Source of the DNA: Devosia sp.
GTDB lineage: Bacteria > Pseudomonadota > Alphaproteobacteria > Rhizobiales > Devosiaceae
Direction: 5' to 3'
Length of the DNA stretch: 12,062 bases
NCBI GenBank assembly: GCA_028290245.1
Contig: JAQGKG010000071.1
Location: 1-12,062, forward strand
Shown: positions 6,507 to 12,062 of the stretch, piece by piece
How positions within the stretch are numbered: the stretch's first letter is position 1
Layout: each line of letters starts with the position of its first letter
Notes under the pieces: generated by a model
The model's database searches: none
What the model was told of the DNA's origin: nothing
Seen by the model: only the letters and a program-made list of their open reading frames with translations
Position numbers and translations under genes: made by a program

Positions 6507-8111
6507 TCAGCTCTGTTCGAGCGTGAAGATCCAGGCGACTTCGGCGTCGGGGGCGACGTCGGCTTCCAGCACCAGTTGGCGGGTCTTGTCGAAGCCGACA
6601 TAGGCGGACTGGCGGACGCTTTCCTCTTCGCGGAACTGGGCGCCTTCCCACAGGAAGCTCCAGACCGCGCCATTAGGCAGCACTAGCCGGACGATGCCCT
6701 CGCCGCGATTGCGACGCACCATGACGCCGGGCGCCAGGTGGAAACGGATGGCGAGCAGGCCCGACGGCGTGCCCTTGGGGGCGGCGACCATGCGGTCCTG
6801 GCCGACCAAGGTAGTGCCTTGCGAAAGAAGCGTAATGCGGCGCTCGATTTCGACCCCGAAGCGCTTGGCATAGCCATTGCTGCTCAGGATCAGCAGGTTG
6901 TCGGCCTTGTCGAGCGTGATGGACGGGTTGCGCTGCGCGGGCACGTCCTCGGCGTCGATGGTTGGCGCGGAATGGGCGATGCCTTGGCGGAACAGTGCCT
7001 TGCTGTCGGGCAGGTCGGATGGGGCCGGGCCGCAGGAGCCGAGGATCAATTCGGTGCCATGAGAAAATTCGAAGCCGAGAGCGCTGGCATGCAGGTCGCT
7101 GGCAAGGCCGGGCGGTGGGGCAAGCCCCGAATCGGCGATCACCACGGCGTTGCCATCGCGCAAAATGCCGTAACCGCCGAGCAGCATGGAACGGCGCTTG
7201 CGGATAGGTCCGTTGGCCTGGATGGCGATCAGCACATCATGAGGGAGTTGTCCGCAGCCGTTGAAATAGGCCGGTTCGCCGCTCGACAGGGTCAGCGCAT
7301 CGAGGCTTTCGTGCATGCGGTCGATCTGGGCCACCAGCTCATTGCCGGCCTCCGATTTTACCGCTGCCGCGATGTGGCGAACGCTGACCAGCTCAACCAG
7401 CAACTGAAGCTGTAACCGTGGATTGCGCGACAGGTGCAGGCCGTCACTGTCGAGTTGGCTGGCCAGCAGGGCATTGAGCCGTTCGACGCGCGAGGGCACG
7501 TTGGTTTTGTCGTCCTGCTCACAGAATTCGGCGCCGAGCAGGGCAATGCCGGCAAACAGGGCTTCGGCTGGATCGCTGGTCAGGGGTGCCCGGACCTTGA
7601 GGCTTTGGATTTGCGCGCCGAGCACGCGCTGGATGGTGCGCGCTTCGGCGGCATTGGCGCCATCGAGCAACAACGGCAGGTGACGCAGCCAGTTGATGAC
7701 GCGCTGGGCGGTCAGTGCCGGCGCCCAGGTGTCGTGCTGGAACTGGGCTTCATGGCCGATCCAGTCGAGCACCAGCATGCGGGCAAAGCGGCGTTCGCCA
7801 CTGTCGCGCACGTCGCGGAAATGCCGTAGCCAGGAAAAACCGTGCAGATTCAGCCACCAGTCGACATGGCTGACCTCGAGCGTGAAGGGCGAGGCGCCGT
7901 TGGTCTCGATCAGCTTGCTGGCCAGCAGGTAGCGTCCCGCCATCATGTCGCGCACCGCTTCGCGATCGGCGGGGCGGAGTTCGGGCAGTTCGCCACCGAA
8001 GGCATCGTCAGCCAGCCCGCGCCAGGTCCAGCGCAGAATGGGCAGCGTTACGGTGGCGTCAGCGATACCGAGCGCGAACTTGCGCAAGCCGTGGGGCAGG
8101 TGCGGCGCCAT
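6507..8111 (-). CDS. Heparinase II/III-like protein, cytoplasmic type
   Basis: A 534-residue protein with the two-part architecture of heparinase II/III family polysaccharide lyases: an alpha-helical N-terminal region (about residues 30-290, with DWWLNLHGFSWLRHFRD at 84-100) and a beta-sandwich C-terminal domain (about 305-530). The region matching the lyase HxHxDxxSFE motif reads LHASALGFEFS (H341): one histidine is kept but the aspartate is replaced. The IAHSAP histidine (H380) matches the conserved AHNT position. There is no signal peptide, which is unlike secreted lyases. I prefer ATG 8111, which has AGGAG at 8123-8127; an in-frame GTG at 8132 would add 7 residues but has no ribosome site. 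Position between rsmB and purH is, as I recall, conserved in Hyphomicrobiales. The fold call is good, but the substrate and even lyase activity are uncertain. Confidence 0.85.
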   Translation of the reverse strand: MAPHLPHGLRKFALGIADATVTLPILRWTWRGLADDAFGGELPELRPADREAVRDMMAGRYLLASKLIETNGASPFTLEVSHVDWWLNLHGFSWLRHFRDVRDSGERRFARMLVLDWIGHEAQFQHDTWAPALTAQRVINWLRHLPLLLDGANAAEARTIQRVLGAQIQSLKVRAPLTSDPAEALFAGIALLGAEFCEQDDKTNVPSRVERLNALLASQLDSDGLHLSRNPRLQLQLLVELVSVRHIAAAVKSEAGNELVAQIDRMHESLDALTLSSGEPAYFNGCGQLPHDVLIAIQANGPIRKRRSMLLGGYGILRDGNAVVIADSGLAPPPGLASDLHASALGFEFSHGTELILGSCGPAPSDLPDSKALFRQGIAHSAPTIDAEDVPAQRNPSITLDKADNLLILSSNGYAKRFGVEIERRITLLSQGTTLVGQDRMVAAPKGTPSGLLAIRFHLAPGVMVRRNRGEGIVRLVLPNGAVWSFLWEGAQFREEESVRQSAYVGFDKTRQLVLEADVAPDAEVAWIFTLEQS

Positions 8112-8209
8112 CAGCGCATTCGCTCCTGCCACGCGGCGTGTGCCAGCACTGCGTTGTGTGTGCCCGTCACCGGTTGCGTCCTCACTGGCCCTTATGGGCG
8201 CTTGTTTTT

Positions 8210-9511
8210 TCAGCGGCGACGGAAGCGAGCTACGAAGAACCCGTCCATGCCGCCTTCATTGCCGCCCGGCTTCATGCCGGGATGGGTGCGCACCAGACCC
8301 TTTACGGTCACGGCGCTTTCCAGGCCCGGCAATTCGTCGGTAGTCACCGGCCAAAGTTCGAGGCCGGGCAGGGTACCGAGAGCCCATTCGACCTGCTCTT
8401 CACCCTCGGCGGGCTCAAGCGAGCAGACGCAGTAAACCAGCACACCGCCTGCATCAAGGCAACGGAAAGCATTGGTAATCAACGCTTTTTGCAGCCGCAC
8501 GCGGCCTGCAACGTCGCCAACAGAGCGATGCCAGATCACTTCGGGATGGCGACGGAAGGTGCCGGTGGCTGAGCAGGGCGCATCGAGCAGCACGCCGTCA
8601 TACAGCGAATTGGGCGCAAAAGTGCCCGCGTCGCCGACGATGATTTCGGCGCTGTAGTCGAGCCGCTTGAGGTTTTCTTTGAGCCGCTCCATGCGGTTGG
8701 CATCGGCATCGAGTGCCGTGACCATGTAGCCGGCCTTGAGCAATTGCGCGGTCTTGCCACCGGGGGCGGCACACAGGTCGAGCACGCGGCCGCCAGCTTT
8801 TGCACCAAGCAGGCGCGCCGGAATGGCGGAGGCGGCGTCCTGCACCCACCAGCGACCCTCGGAAAAACCGGGCAGGGCATCGACGGGCCGGTCGCGCTGA
8901 TCAACGCGCACGGTATCGGCAATGAGTTTTTCGGCGCCAAGCGAATGAATCAGGTCGGCGTCATCGTCCTTGAGCGTCAGATCAAGCGGCGCGCCGGCCA
9001 GCAGGGCGCTGGAAAAGCCGTTAATGGCCCCTTCGCCATAGGCCTCGAGCCAGGTATCGCCAAAGGTGTCGGGGATCAGCATATCGTCTTCGAGCATGCC
9101 GAACTTGGCCGAATTGGCCTGGGCATTGCGCAGAACCGCGTTGATCAGGCCGGACAGGTGCCGGGCCTTCGGGTCTCGCTTGACGGCTTCGACGGCGAGG
9201 AACAACGCGCTGTGGGCGCCTAGATCAGGCAGGAACACCAGTTGCGCCAGCGACAGCCGCAGCACGGCTTCGAAGGTGCCGGACTTGCCGGGCATGCCCT
9301 TGTCGAGCAGCGAGTGAATGATGAAATTGAGCTGGCCCTGGCGGCGCAAGGCCGTGGTGATCAGCCGGTTGGCCAGCGCGCGATCGCGCCCGTCCACCAG
9401 TTCCTTGGTGGTCAGCGGCACGAAGTTGTCGCCAGCCAGTACGGATTTCAGCCGCTCTGCAGCGACGAGGCGGAGCTTGAGCCCCGCCGGATCAGGTTTG
9501 TTATGCGCCAC
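8210..9511 (-). CDS. rsmB: RsmB-like rRNA (cytosine-5) methyltransferase, NusB plus SAM domains
   Basis: SAM-dependent RNA m5C methyltransferase of the RsmB/Sun/NOP2 family; E. coli RsmB methylates 16S rRNA C967. The 433 residues comprise a NusB-like helical N-terminal domain (about 10-140, with NFIIHSLLDKG and a GLINAVLRN segment at 121-129) and a Rossmann methyltransferase domain (about 215-433). The SAM site LDLCAAPGGKT is at 244-254. The two catalytic-site cysteines are C313 in DAPCSATGTFRRHP and C363 in YCVCSLEPAEGE. The C-terminal GGMDGFFVARFRR is typical. The GTG start at 9511 is only 9 bases after the htpX stop and has a weak ribosome site, which points to coupled expression from the htpX transcript. 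Family certain; the exact target cytosine is inferred from homologues. Confidence 0.93.
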   Translation of the reverse strand: MAHNKPDPAGLKLRLVAAERLKSVLAGDNFVPLTTKELVDGRDRALANRLITTALRRQGQLNFIIHSLLDKGMPGKSGTFEAVLRLSLAQLVFLPDLGAHSALFLAVEAVKRDPKARHLSGLINAVLRNAQANSAKFGMLEDDMLIPDTFGDTWLEAYGEGAINGFSSALLAGAPLDLTLKDDDADLIHSLGAEKLIADTVRVDQRDRPVDALPGFSEGRWWVQDAASAIPARLLGAKAGGRVLDLCAAPGGKTAQLLKAGYMVTALDADANRMERLKENLKRLDYSAEIIVGDAGTFAPNSLYDGVLLDAPCSATGTFRRHPEVIWHRSVGDVAGRVRLQKALITNAFRCLDAGGVLVYCVCSLEPAEGEEQVEWALGTLPGLELWPVTTDELPGLESAVTVKGLVRTHPGMKPGGNEGGMDGFFVARFRRR

Positions 9512-9520
9512 GCTTGTTCT

Positions 9521-10504
9521 TTATCCCCAGGGACCGCGTTGTCCGCCGTCCTCGTCGGTTCGTCCGACGGTCGGCACGCGCCAGCCGCCGCCGATATCAC
9601 GACCGGTCGAAACCGGCTGCTGGCGAGGCTGAGGCCTGCGGCCCTTATCGTCCACCTGCATCGAAGCCGCAAGCTTGCGCAGCGCCTCGATACGGTTGCC
9701 GGTGTCGGGATGAGTGGAAAACAGGTTATCCATGCGCTGCCCCGACAGGGGATTGATGATGTACATATGCGCCATGGCCGGATTGCGCTCGGCCGCGACA
9801 TTGACCTGACGACCGGCCTGACCGGCGATCTTCTGCAGGGCGGAGGCCAGCGCCAACGGGTCGCCCGAAATCTCGGCGCCGCCTTTGTCAGCCTCATATT
9901 CGCGGGTTCGGCTCACCGCCATTTGCACCACCATGGCGGCGACGGGGGCGAGGAAAACCATCAGCAGCGAACCCATGCCGCCGAGCGGATTGTTGCGATT
10001 ATTGCCGCCGCCGAAGAACAGGCCGAACTGCGCCAGTGCCGAAATTGCACCGGCAAAGGTTGCGGTAATGGTCATGGTCAGCGTATCGCGGTTGCGGATG
10101 TGGGCCAATTCGTGGGCGATCACCGCGGCGACTTCGTGGGTGTCGAGATGCTTGAGCAGGCCAGCTGAAACCGCCACTGCAGCGTTCTGCGGATTGCGGC
10201 CGGTGGCAAAGGCATTGGGCTGGTCGGACTGGATCAGGTAGACCTTCGGGGTCGGAATGCCGGCTTTGCGCGACAGAATATCGACCATGTCATAGAGTTC
10301 AGGGACGCGGCTGCGCTCGACCGGCACTGCATTTTGCATGCGCAGCACCAGCTTGTCGGAGTTCCAGTAGCCGAACAAATTGGTCACCAGCGCAAAGCCG
10401 AAAGCCAGCATCATGCCGCTGGTGCCGCCGACAAAATACCCGACGGCCATGAACAGTGCAGTCAGCGCCGCCAGAAGAACCGTGGTACGAAAAGCATTGA
10501 ACAT
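9521..10504 (-). CDS. htpX: Membrane zinc metalloprotease HtpX
   Basis: HtpX is an inner-membrane M48 protease that degrades damaged membrane proteins, usually alongside FtsH. The start is ATG 10504 with AAGGG about 7 bases upstream. The frame stays open further upstream but that part does not resemble HtpX. The 327-residue protein has two N-terminal membrane helices (about 8-25 and 30-46), the zinc motif AHELAHIRNRD (H131, E132, H135), two more hydrophobic segments (about 145-163 and 178-196) and the third-ligand region SRTREYEADKGGA (probable ligand E202). The C-terminal domain ends with STHPDTGNRIEALRKLA, and a proline-, arginine- and glycine-rich tail of about 40 residues follows. It heads the htpX-rsmB-heparinase-like-purH run and is divergent from the DUF1674 gene. 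Confidence 0.95.
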   Translation of the reverse strand: MFNAFRTTVLLAALTALFMAVGYFVGGTSGMMLAFGFALVTNLFGYWNSDKLVLRMQNAVPVERSRVPELYDMVDILSRKAGIPTPKVYLIQSDQPNAFATGRNPQNAAVAVSAGLLKHLDTHEVAAVIAHELAHIRNRDTLTMTITATFAGAISALAQFGLFFGGGNNRNNPLGGMGSLLMVFLAPVAAMVVQMAVSRTREYEADKGGAEISGDPLALASALQKIAGQAGRQVNVAAERNPAMAHMYIINPLSGQRMDNLFSTHPDTGNRIEALRKLAASMQVDDKGRRPQPRQQPVSTGRDIGGGWRVPTVGRTDEDGGQRGPWG

Positions 10505-10547
10505 TCTGAGCCCTTGGGTTCGTGTCCGTGAGCAATTATGTTGTGTG

Positions 10548-10565
10548 CCCATGGGTTGCATGCAA
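10548..10565. promoter_or_regulatory. Two adjacent perfect palindromes between divergent genes
   Basis: CCCATGGG (10548-10555) is followed directly by TTGCATGCAA (10556-10565) in the 93-base divergent region between htpX and the DUF1674 gene. Perfect short palindromes here could be a dimeric regulator's operator. No known regulator's consensus was matched, so this is a candidate only. Confidence 0.25.
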
Positions 10566-10597
10566 GCGCATGACCGAAACGTAATGCGGAGAGGGTG

Positions 10598-10801
10598 ATG
10601 AGCGAAGATGAGATTGTGGACGAGGCGCCCCGGCCGCCGTTGAGCGAAGCGGCCAAGCGCGCGCTGGCCGAGGCCAAGGTGCGGCGGGCCGAGATCGACG
10701 CCAAGGCGGCCTTTGCACCCAAGGAACAAGGCGGTCGCGGTGGGCTGGAACCGGGTCGCTATGGCGACTGGGAGATCAAGGGGCTGACGAGCGACTTCTA
10801 G
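10598..10801 (+). CDS. DUF1674 / SDHAF4-like small protein
   Basis: A 67-residue protein whose C-terminus, PKEQGGRGGLEPGRYGDWEI followed by KGLTSDF, is the hallmark of the DUF1674 (SDHAF4) family. The mitochondrial member is an assembly factor that binds flavinylated succinate dehydrogenase subunit A; bacterial members are presumed to act similarly, which is not shown here. The N-terminal half is an acidic and basic helical segment (LSEAAKRALAEAKVRRAEID). ATG 10598 is preferred because GGAG at 10588-10591 has good spacing to it; the GTG at 10595 is too close. The gene is divergent from htpX, and its TAG stop overlaps the stop of the minus-strand Flp pilin gene in the tetranucleotide CTAG. No sdh genes are in the window. 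Confidence 0.88.
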   Translation: MSEDEIVDEAPRPPLSEAAKRALAEAKVRRAEIDAKAAFAPKEQGGRGGLEPGRYGDWEIKGLTSDF

Positions 10802-10941
10802 CCGACGATATCGGCCAGGCTGAAGCCGGCGGCGGAGGCGGCCACTGTCATGACGACGGCAATGATCGCCGCGATCAGCGCATATTCGACCGGCGCTATC
10901 CCGGCTTCATCGTTCATGAATTTTGATAGAAGCTTGAACAT
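10798..10941 (-). CDS. Flp-type (type IVb) pilin, 47 aa
   Basis: A very short gene whose product begins MFKLLSKFMNDEAGIAPVEY and continues with a hydrophobic helix (ALIAAIIAVVMTVAASAAG) to a short end, SLADIVG. This is the Flp/Fap prepilin pattern: a short basic leader with D-E-x-G, cleavage expected after G14 by a TadV/CpaA-type peptidase, and mature E5 and Y6 (IAPVEY) followed by the alpha-helical core. Flp pilins form Tad adhesive pili. The mature part would be only 33 residues, at the short end for the family. The ATG at 10941 has GAG 8 bases upstream. No tad or cpa assembly genes are in view. The stop codon (10798-10800) overlaps that of the DUF1674 gene on the other strand. Family match is strong; use in a pilus is inferred. 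Confidence 0.85.
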   Translation of the reverse strand: MFKLLSKFMNDEAGIAPVEYALIAAIIAVVMTVAASAAGFSLADIVG

Positions 10942-10986
10942 CAGGCCAACTCTACGCGGTACAATGGCGAGAGCATGGCAGAGATC

Positions 10987-11005
10987 AGCTGAACCGAAGC
11001 TGAAC
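10987..11005. repeat. Short direct repeat upstream of the Flp pilin gene
   Basis: AGCTGAAC occurs at 10987-10994 and again at 10998-11005, a period of 11 bases (about one helical turn), within the 66-base gap between ccmG and the pilin gene. Such phased repeats can be activator sites, but at 8 bases chance is possible. Confidence 0.3.
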
Positions 11006-11007
11006 GA

Positions 11008-11541
11008 TTAGCTGCGGGCGGCGAGGATAGCGGGCAGCAGCGTGTTTTCGACGTCCGCGGGCGATAGCGGGCCGACGTGTTTGAAGGTGATGACGCCGTT
11101 TGCGTCGACCACGAAGGTTTCTGGAACGCCATAGACGCCCCAGTCGATCGAGACGCGACGGTCGCGGTCCATGCCGACGGCATCATAGGGATTGCCGAGT
11201 TCGGCGAGGAAGGCGCGGGCGTTTTCAGGGGCGTCGGACTGGTTGATGCCGTAGAGCCGCACGCCGCTGACTTCCTTCAAGGCGACCAGCAGCGGATGCT
11301 CGTCGCGGCAGGGGATGCACCAAGAAGCGAAGACGTTGACGACGGTCACCTCGCCCTTGAGCGCGGCGGTATCGAAACCTGGTACGCCGAGTTCGGGCAC
11401 TTCGGCCATGGCGAAAATTGGCGCGGGCTTGTCGATCAGCACCGAGCGAACAAGGCCCGGATCGCGGTTCATCGACATGGCGAACACGGCGACCAGCGCG
11501 ACGAGGGCAATCAGCGGCAGGCCGAACAACACATACCGCAT
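11008..11541 (-). CDS. ccmG: Cytochrome c biogenesis thioredoxin CcmG (DsbE)
   Basis: CcmG is a membrane-anchored periplasmic thioredoxin that keeps the apocytochrome c CXXCH cysteines reduced for heme attachment. The 177 residues comprise an N-terminal membrane anchor (about 4-22, VLFGLPLIALVALVAVF), the CcmG-typical DKPAPIFAM stretch (38-45), the active site WCIPC (C75, C78) in NVFASWCIPCRDEHP, and the cis-proline loop YGVPET (137-142, P140), which is diagnostic for CcmG/TlpA-like proteins. The length matches the family. The ATG at 11541 overlaps the ccmD stop codon by one base (TGATG), so translation is coupled. It is the last ccm gene; the next gene downstream is the Flp pilin, after a 66-base gap. 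Confidence 0.95.
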   Translation of the reverse strand: MRYVLFGLPLIALVALVAVFAMSMNRDPGLVRSVLIDKPAPIFAMAEVPELGVPGFDTAALKGEVTVVNVFASWCIPCRDEHPLLVALKEVSGVRLYGINQSDAPENARAFLAELGNPYDAVGMDRDRRVSIDWGVYGVPETFVVDANGVITFKHVGPLSPADVENTLLPAILAARS

Positions 11542-11690
11542 CAGGCGGCGCGACGCGCTTCGAGGGCGGCGAGCCTTTTGGCGGTGACCCGGGCGTCATA
11601 CAGTGTCCAGCCGATCAGTCCGGCGACGCCGATGGCGACCCCGATATAGGCCCAGACGATGAAGACGGCGTGGGGTCCGAGGTCGATCAT
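11541..11690 (-). CDS. ccmD: Heme exporter accessory protein CcmD
   Basis: A 49-residue single-pass membrane protein beginning MIDLGPHAVFIVWAYIGVAI. The LGPHAxFI-x-x-AY pattern is typical of CcmD. CcmD helps the CcmABC complex release holo-CcmE for cytochrome c maturation. One hydrophobic helix (about 8-30) is followed by a basic, helical cytoplasmic tail (DARVTAKRLAALEARRAA). The ATG at 11690 overlaps the ccmC stop codon (ATGA, 4 bases), and its own stop overlaps the ccmG start, so all three are translationally linked. A longer open frame upstream in the same phase is only ccmC read out of frame. Confidence 0.93.
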   Translation of the reverse strand: MIDLGPHAVFIVWAYIGVAIGVAGLIGWTLYDARVTAKRLAALEARRAA

Positions 11691-12062
11691 GGCCGATCTC
11701 CCTGCGCCATGCGGCGTTGCAGGCCAATGACCCGGCGGCGTTTGACTTCGGTGTGCATCGCCTTGAGCTGAAGCGTGATGAAAAGGAATGTGAACGCGAA
11801 AAACATTACGAACAATGGCGTCAGAATCGAGCCGGGCATGCGCGGGCCATCGGCGCGGAACACGCTGGCCGGCTGGTGCAGCGTGCTCCACCAATCGACG
11901 GAGAATTTGATGATCGGGATGTTGATGGCGCCAACCAGAGTGAACACGGCGATGACGCGAGCAGCGCGAAGCTGGTCGTCGAAGGCGCGCCACAGGGCGA
12001 TCAAGCCGAGATAAATGAACAGCAGGACCAGCGTCGAGGTCATGCGGCCGTCCCATTCCCAG
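11687..12062 (-). CDS. ccmC: Heme-handling protein CcmC (5' part outside window)
   Basis: CcmC binds heme at the periplasmic face and passes it to CcmE in the cytochrome c maturation pathway. The visible C-terminal 124 residues begin with WEWDGRMTSTLVLLFIYLGL. WxWDxRxTS is the end of the tryptophan-rich WWD heme-binding motif, which is decisive for this family. Several membrane helices follow, with the conserved NIPIIKFSVDWWSTLHQPAS segment (about 45 residues into the visible part) and a final basic tail. The frame is open to the window edge, so the start lies beyond 12062; an internal ATG at 12043 is not the real start. The stop (11687-11689) overlaps the ccmD ATG. Confidence 0.95.
   Translation of the reverse strand, partial: WEWDGRMTSTLVLLFIYLGLIALWRAFDDQLRAARVIAVFTLVGAINIPIIKFSVDWWSTLHQPASVFRADGPRMPGSILTPLFVMFFAFTFLFITLQLKAMHTEVKRRRVIGLQRRMAQGDRP

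Noticed and set aside
5591..6526. Long plus-strand open frame (311 codons) opposite purH
   Set aside because: It is the antisense of purH, which has full family motifs. The product is glycine/aspartate-rich with no recognisable domain, as expected from GC-rich antisense reading.
8188..8210. Plus-strand terminator-like hairpin (GCCC-TTAT-GGGC followed by six T)
   Set aside because: The stem is only 4 bp, the T run is 5 bases away, and no plus-strand gene ends there. It is probably chance sequence behind the rsmB stop codon.
9242..10168. Long plus-strand open frame (308 codons) opposite htpX and rsmB
   Set aside because: Antisense shadow across two well-supported genes, with no family signature and no ribosome site of note.
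10505..10729. N-terminal extension of HtpX by 75 residues
   Set aside because: The extension does not look like HtpX, overlaps the divergent DUF1674 gene, and the internal ATG at 10504 has a good ribosome site and the conserved family start.
11691..12056. Extended ccmD reading frame of 171 codons
   Set aside because: The upstream part is ccmC read out of frame. The ATG at 11690 gives a standard 49-residue CcmD and overlaps the ccmC stop in the usual ATGA manner.

Overview
The window looks like chromosomal DNA of an alphaproteobacterium, most likely in the order Hyphomicrobiales (a Devosia-like relative is my guess from gene order and protein style, not a demonstrated assignment). The reasons are the high GC content (roughly 60% by eye), GANTC-rich intergenic DNA, a DUF1674/SDHAF4-type small protein, a ccmC-ccmD-ccmG order, and the run htpX - rsmB - heparinase-like - purH, which I recall as common in that order. 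Nearly every gene is on the minus strand. No rRNA, tRNA, insertion sequence, CRISPR array or phage gene was seen, and no stretch of more than 300 bases lacks a gene.

Layout from left to right. (1) 1-530: rimM (minus, 3' end cut by the window edge), divergent from a 99-residue conserved hypothetical on the plus strand (644-943) that ends in a hairpin. (2) 970-1275: a small, strongly charged, helical (coiled-coil-like) protein on the minus strand. Behind it is an AT-rich intergenic stretch with a dense cluster of GANTC sites. (3) 1458-3283: leuC and a zincin-like metallopeptidase, overlapping by 10 bases and read from a likely promoter at 3315-3344. (4) 3369-4727: a Wzx/MATE-like polysaccharide flippase. 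(5) 4844-10504: purH, a cytoplasmic heparinase II/III-like protein, rsmB and htpX, transcribed in the order htpX, rsmB, heparinase-like, purH. (6) 10598-10801: a DUF1674 (SDHAF4-like) gene on the plus strand, divergent from htpX. Its stop codon overlaps that of a tiny Flp-type (type IVb) pilin gene on the minus strand (10798-10941). (7) 11008-12062: cytochrome c maturation genes ccmG, ccmD and the 3' part of ccmC, with overlapping start and stop codons.

How the genes fit together. Most are housekeeping: ribosome and rRNA maturation (RimM, RsmB), leucine synthesis (LeuC), purine synthesis (PurH), membrane protein quality control (HtpX), cytochrome c maturation (CcmC, CcmD, CcmG) and probable succinate dehydrogenase assembly (DUF1674). 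The envelope-related genes (flippase, heparinase-like protein, Flp pilin) sit among these without their usual partners in view. I found no convincing new multi-gene system. The points most worth a second look are the orphan Flp pilin with its stop codon nested against the DUF1674 gene, the GANTC cluster with a CtrA-like half-site, the altered heparinase-like active-site region, and rimM starting its own transcription unit without rpsP.
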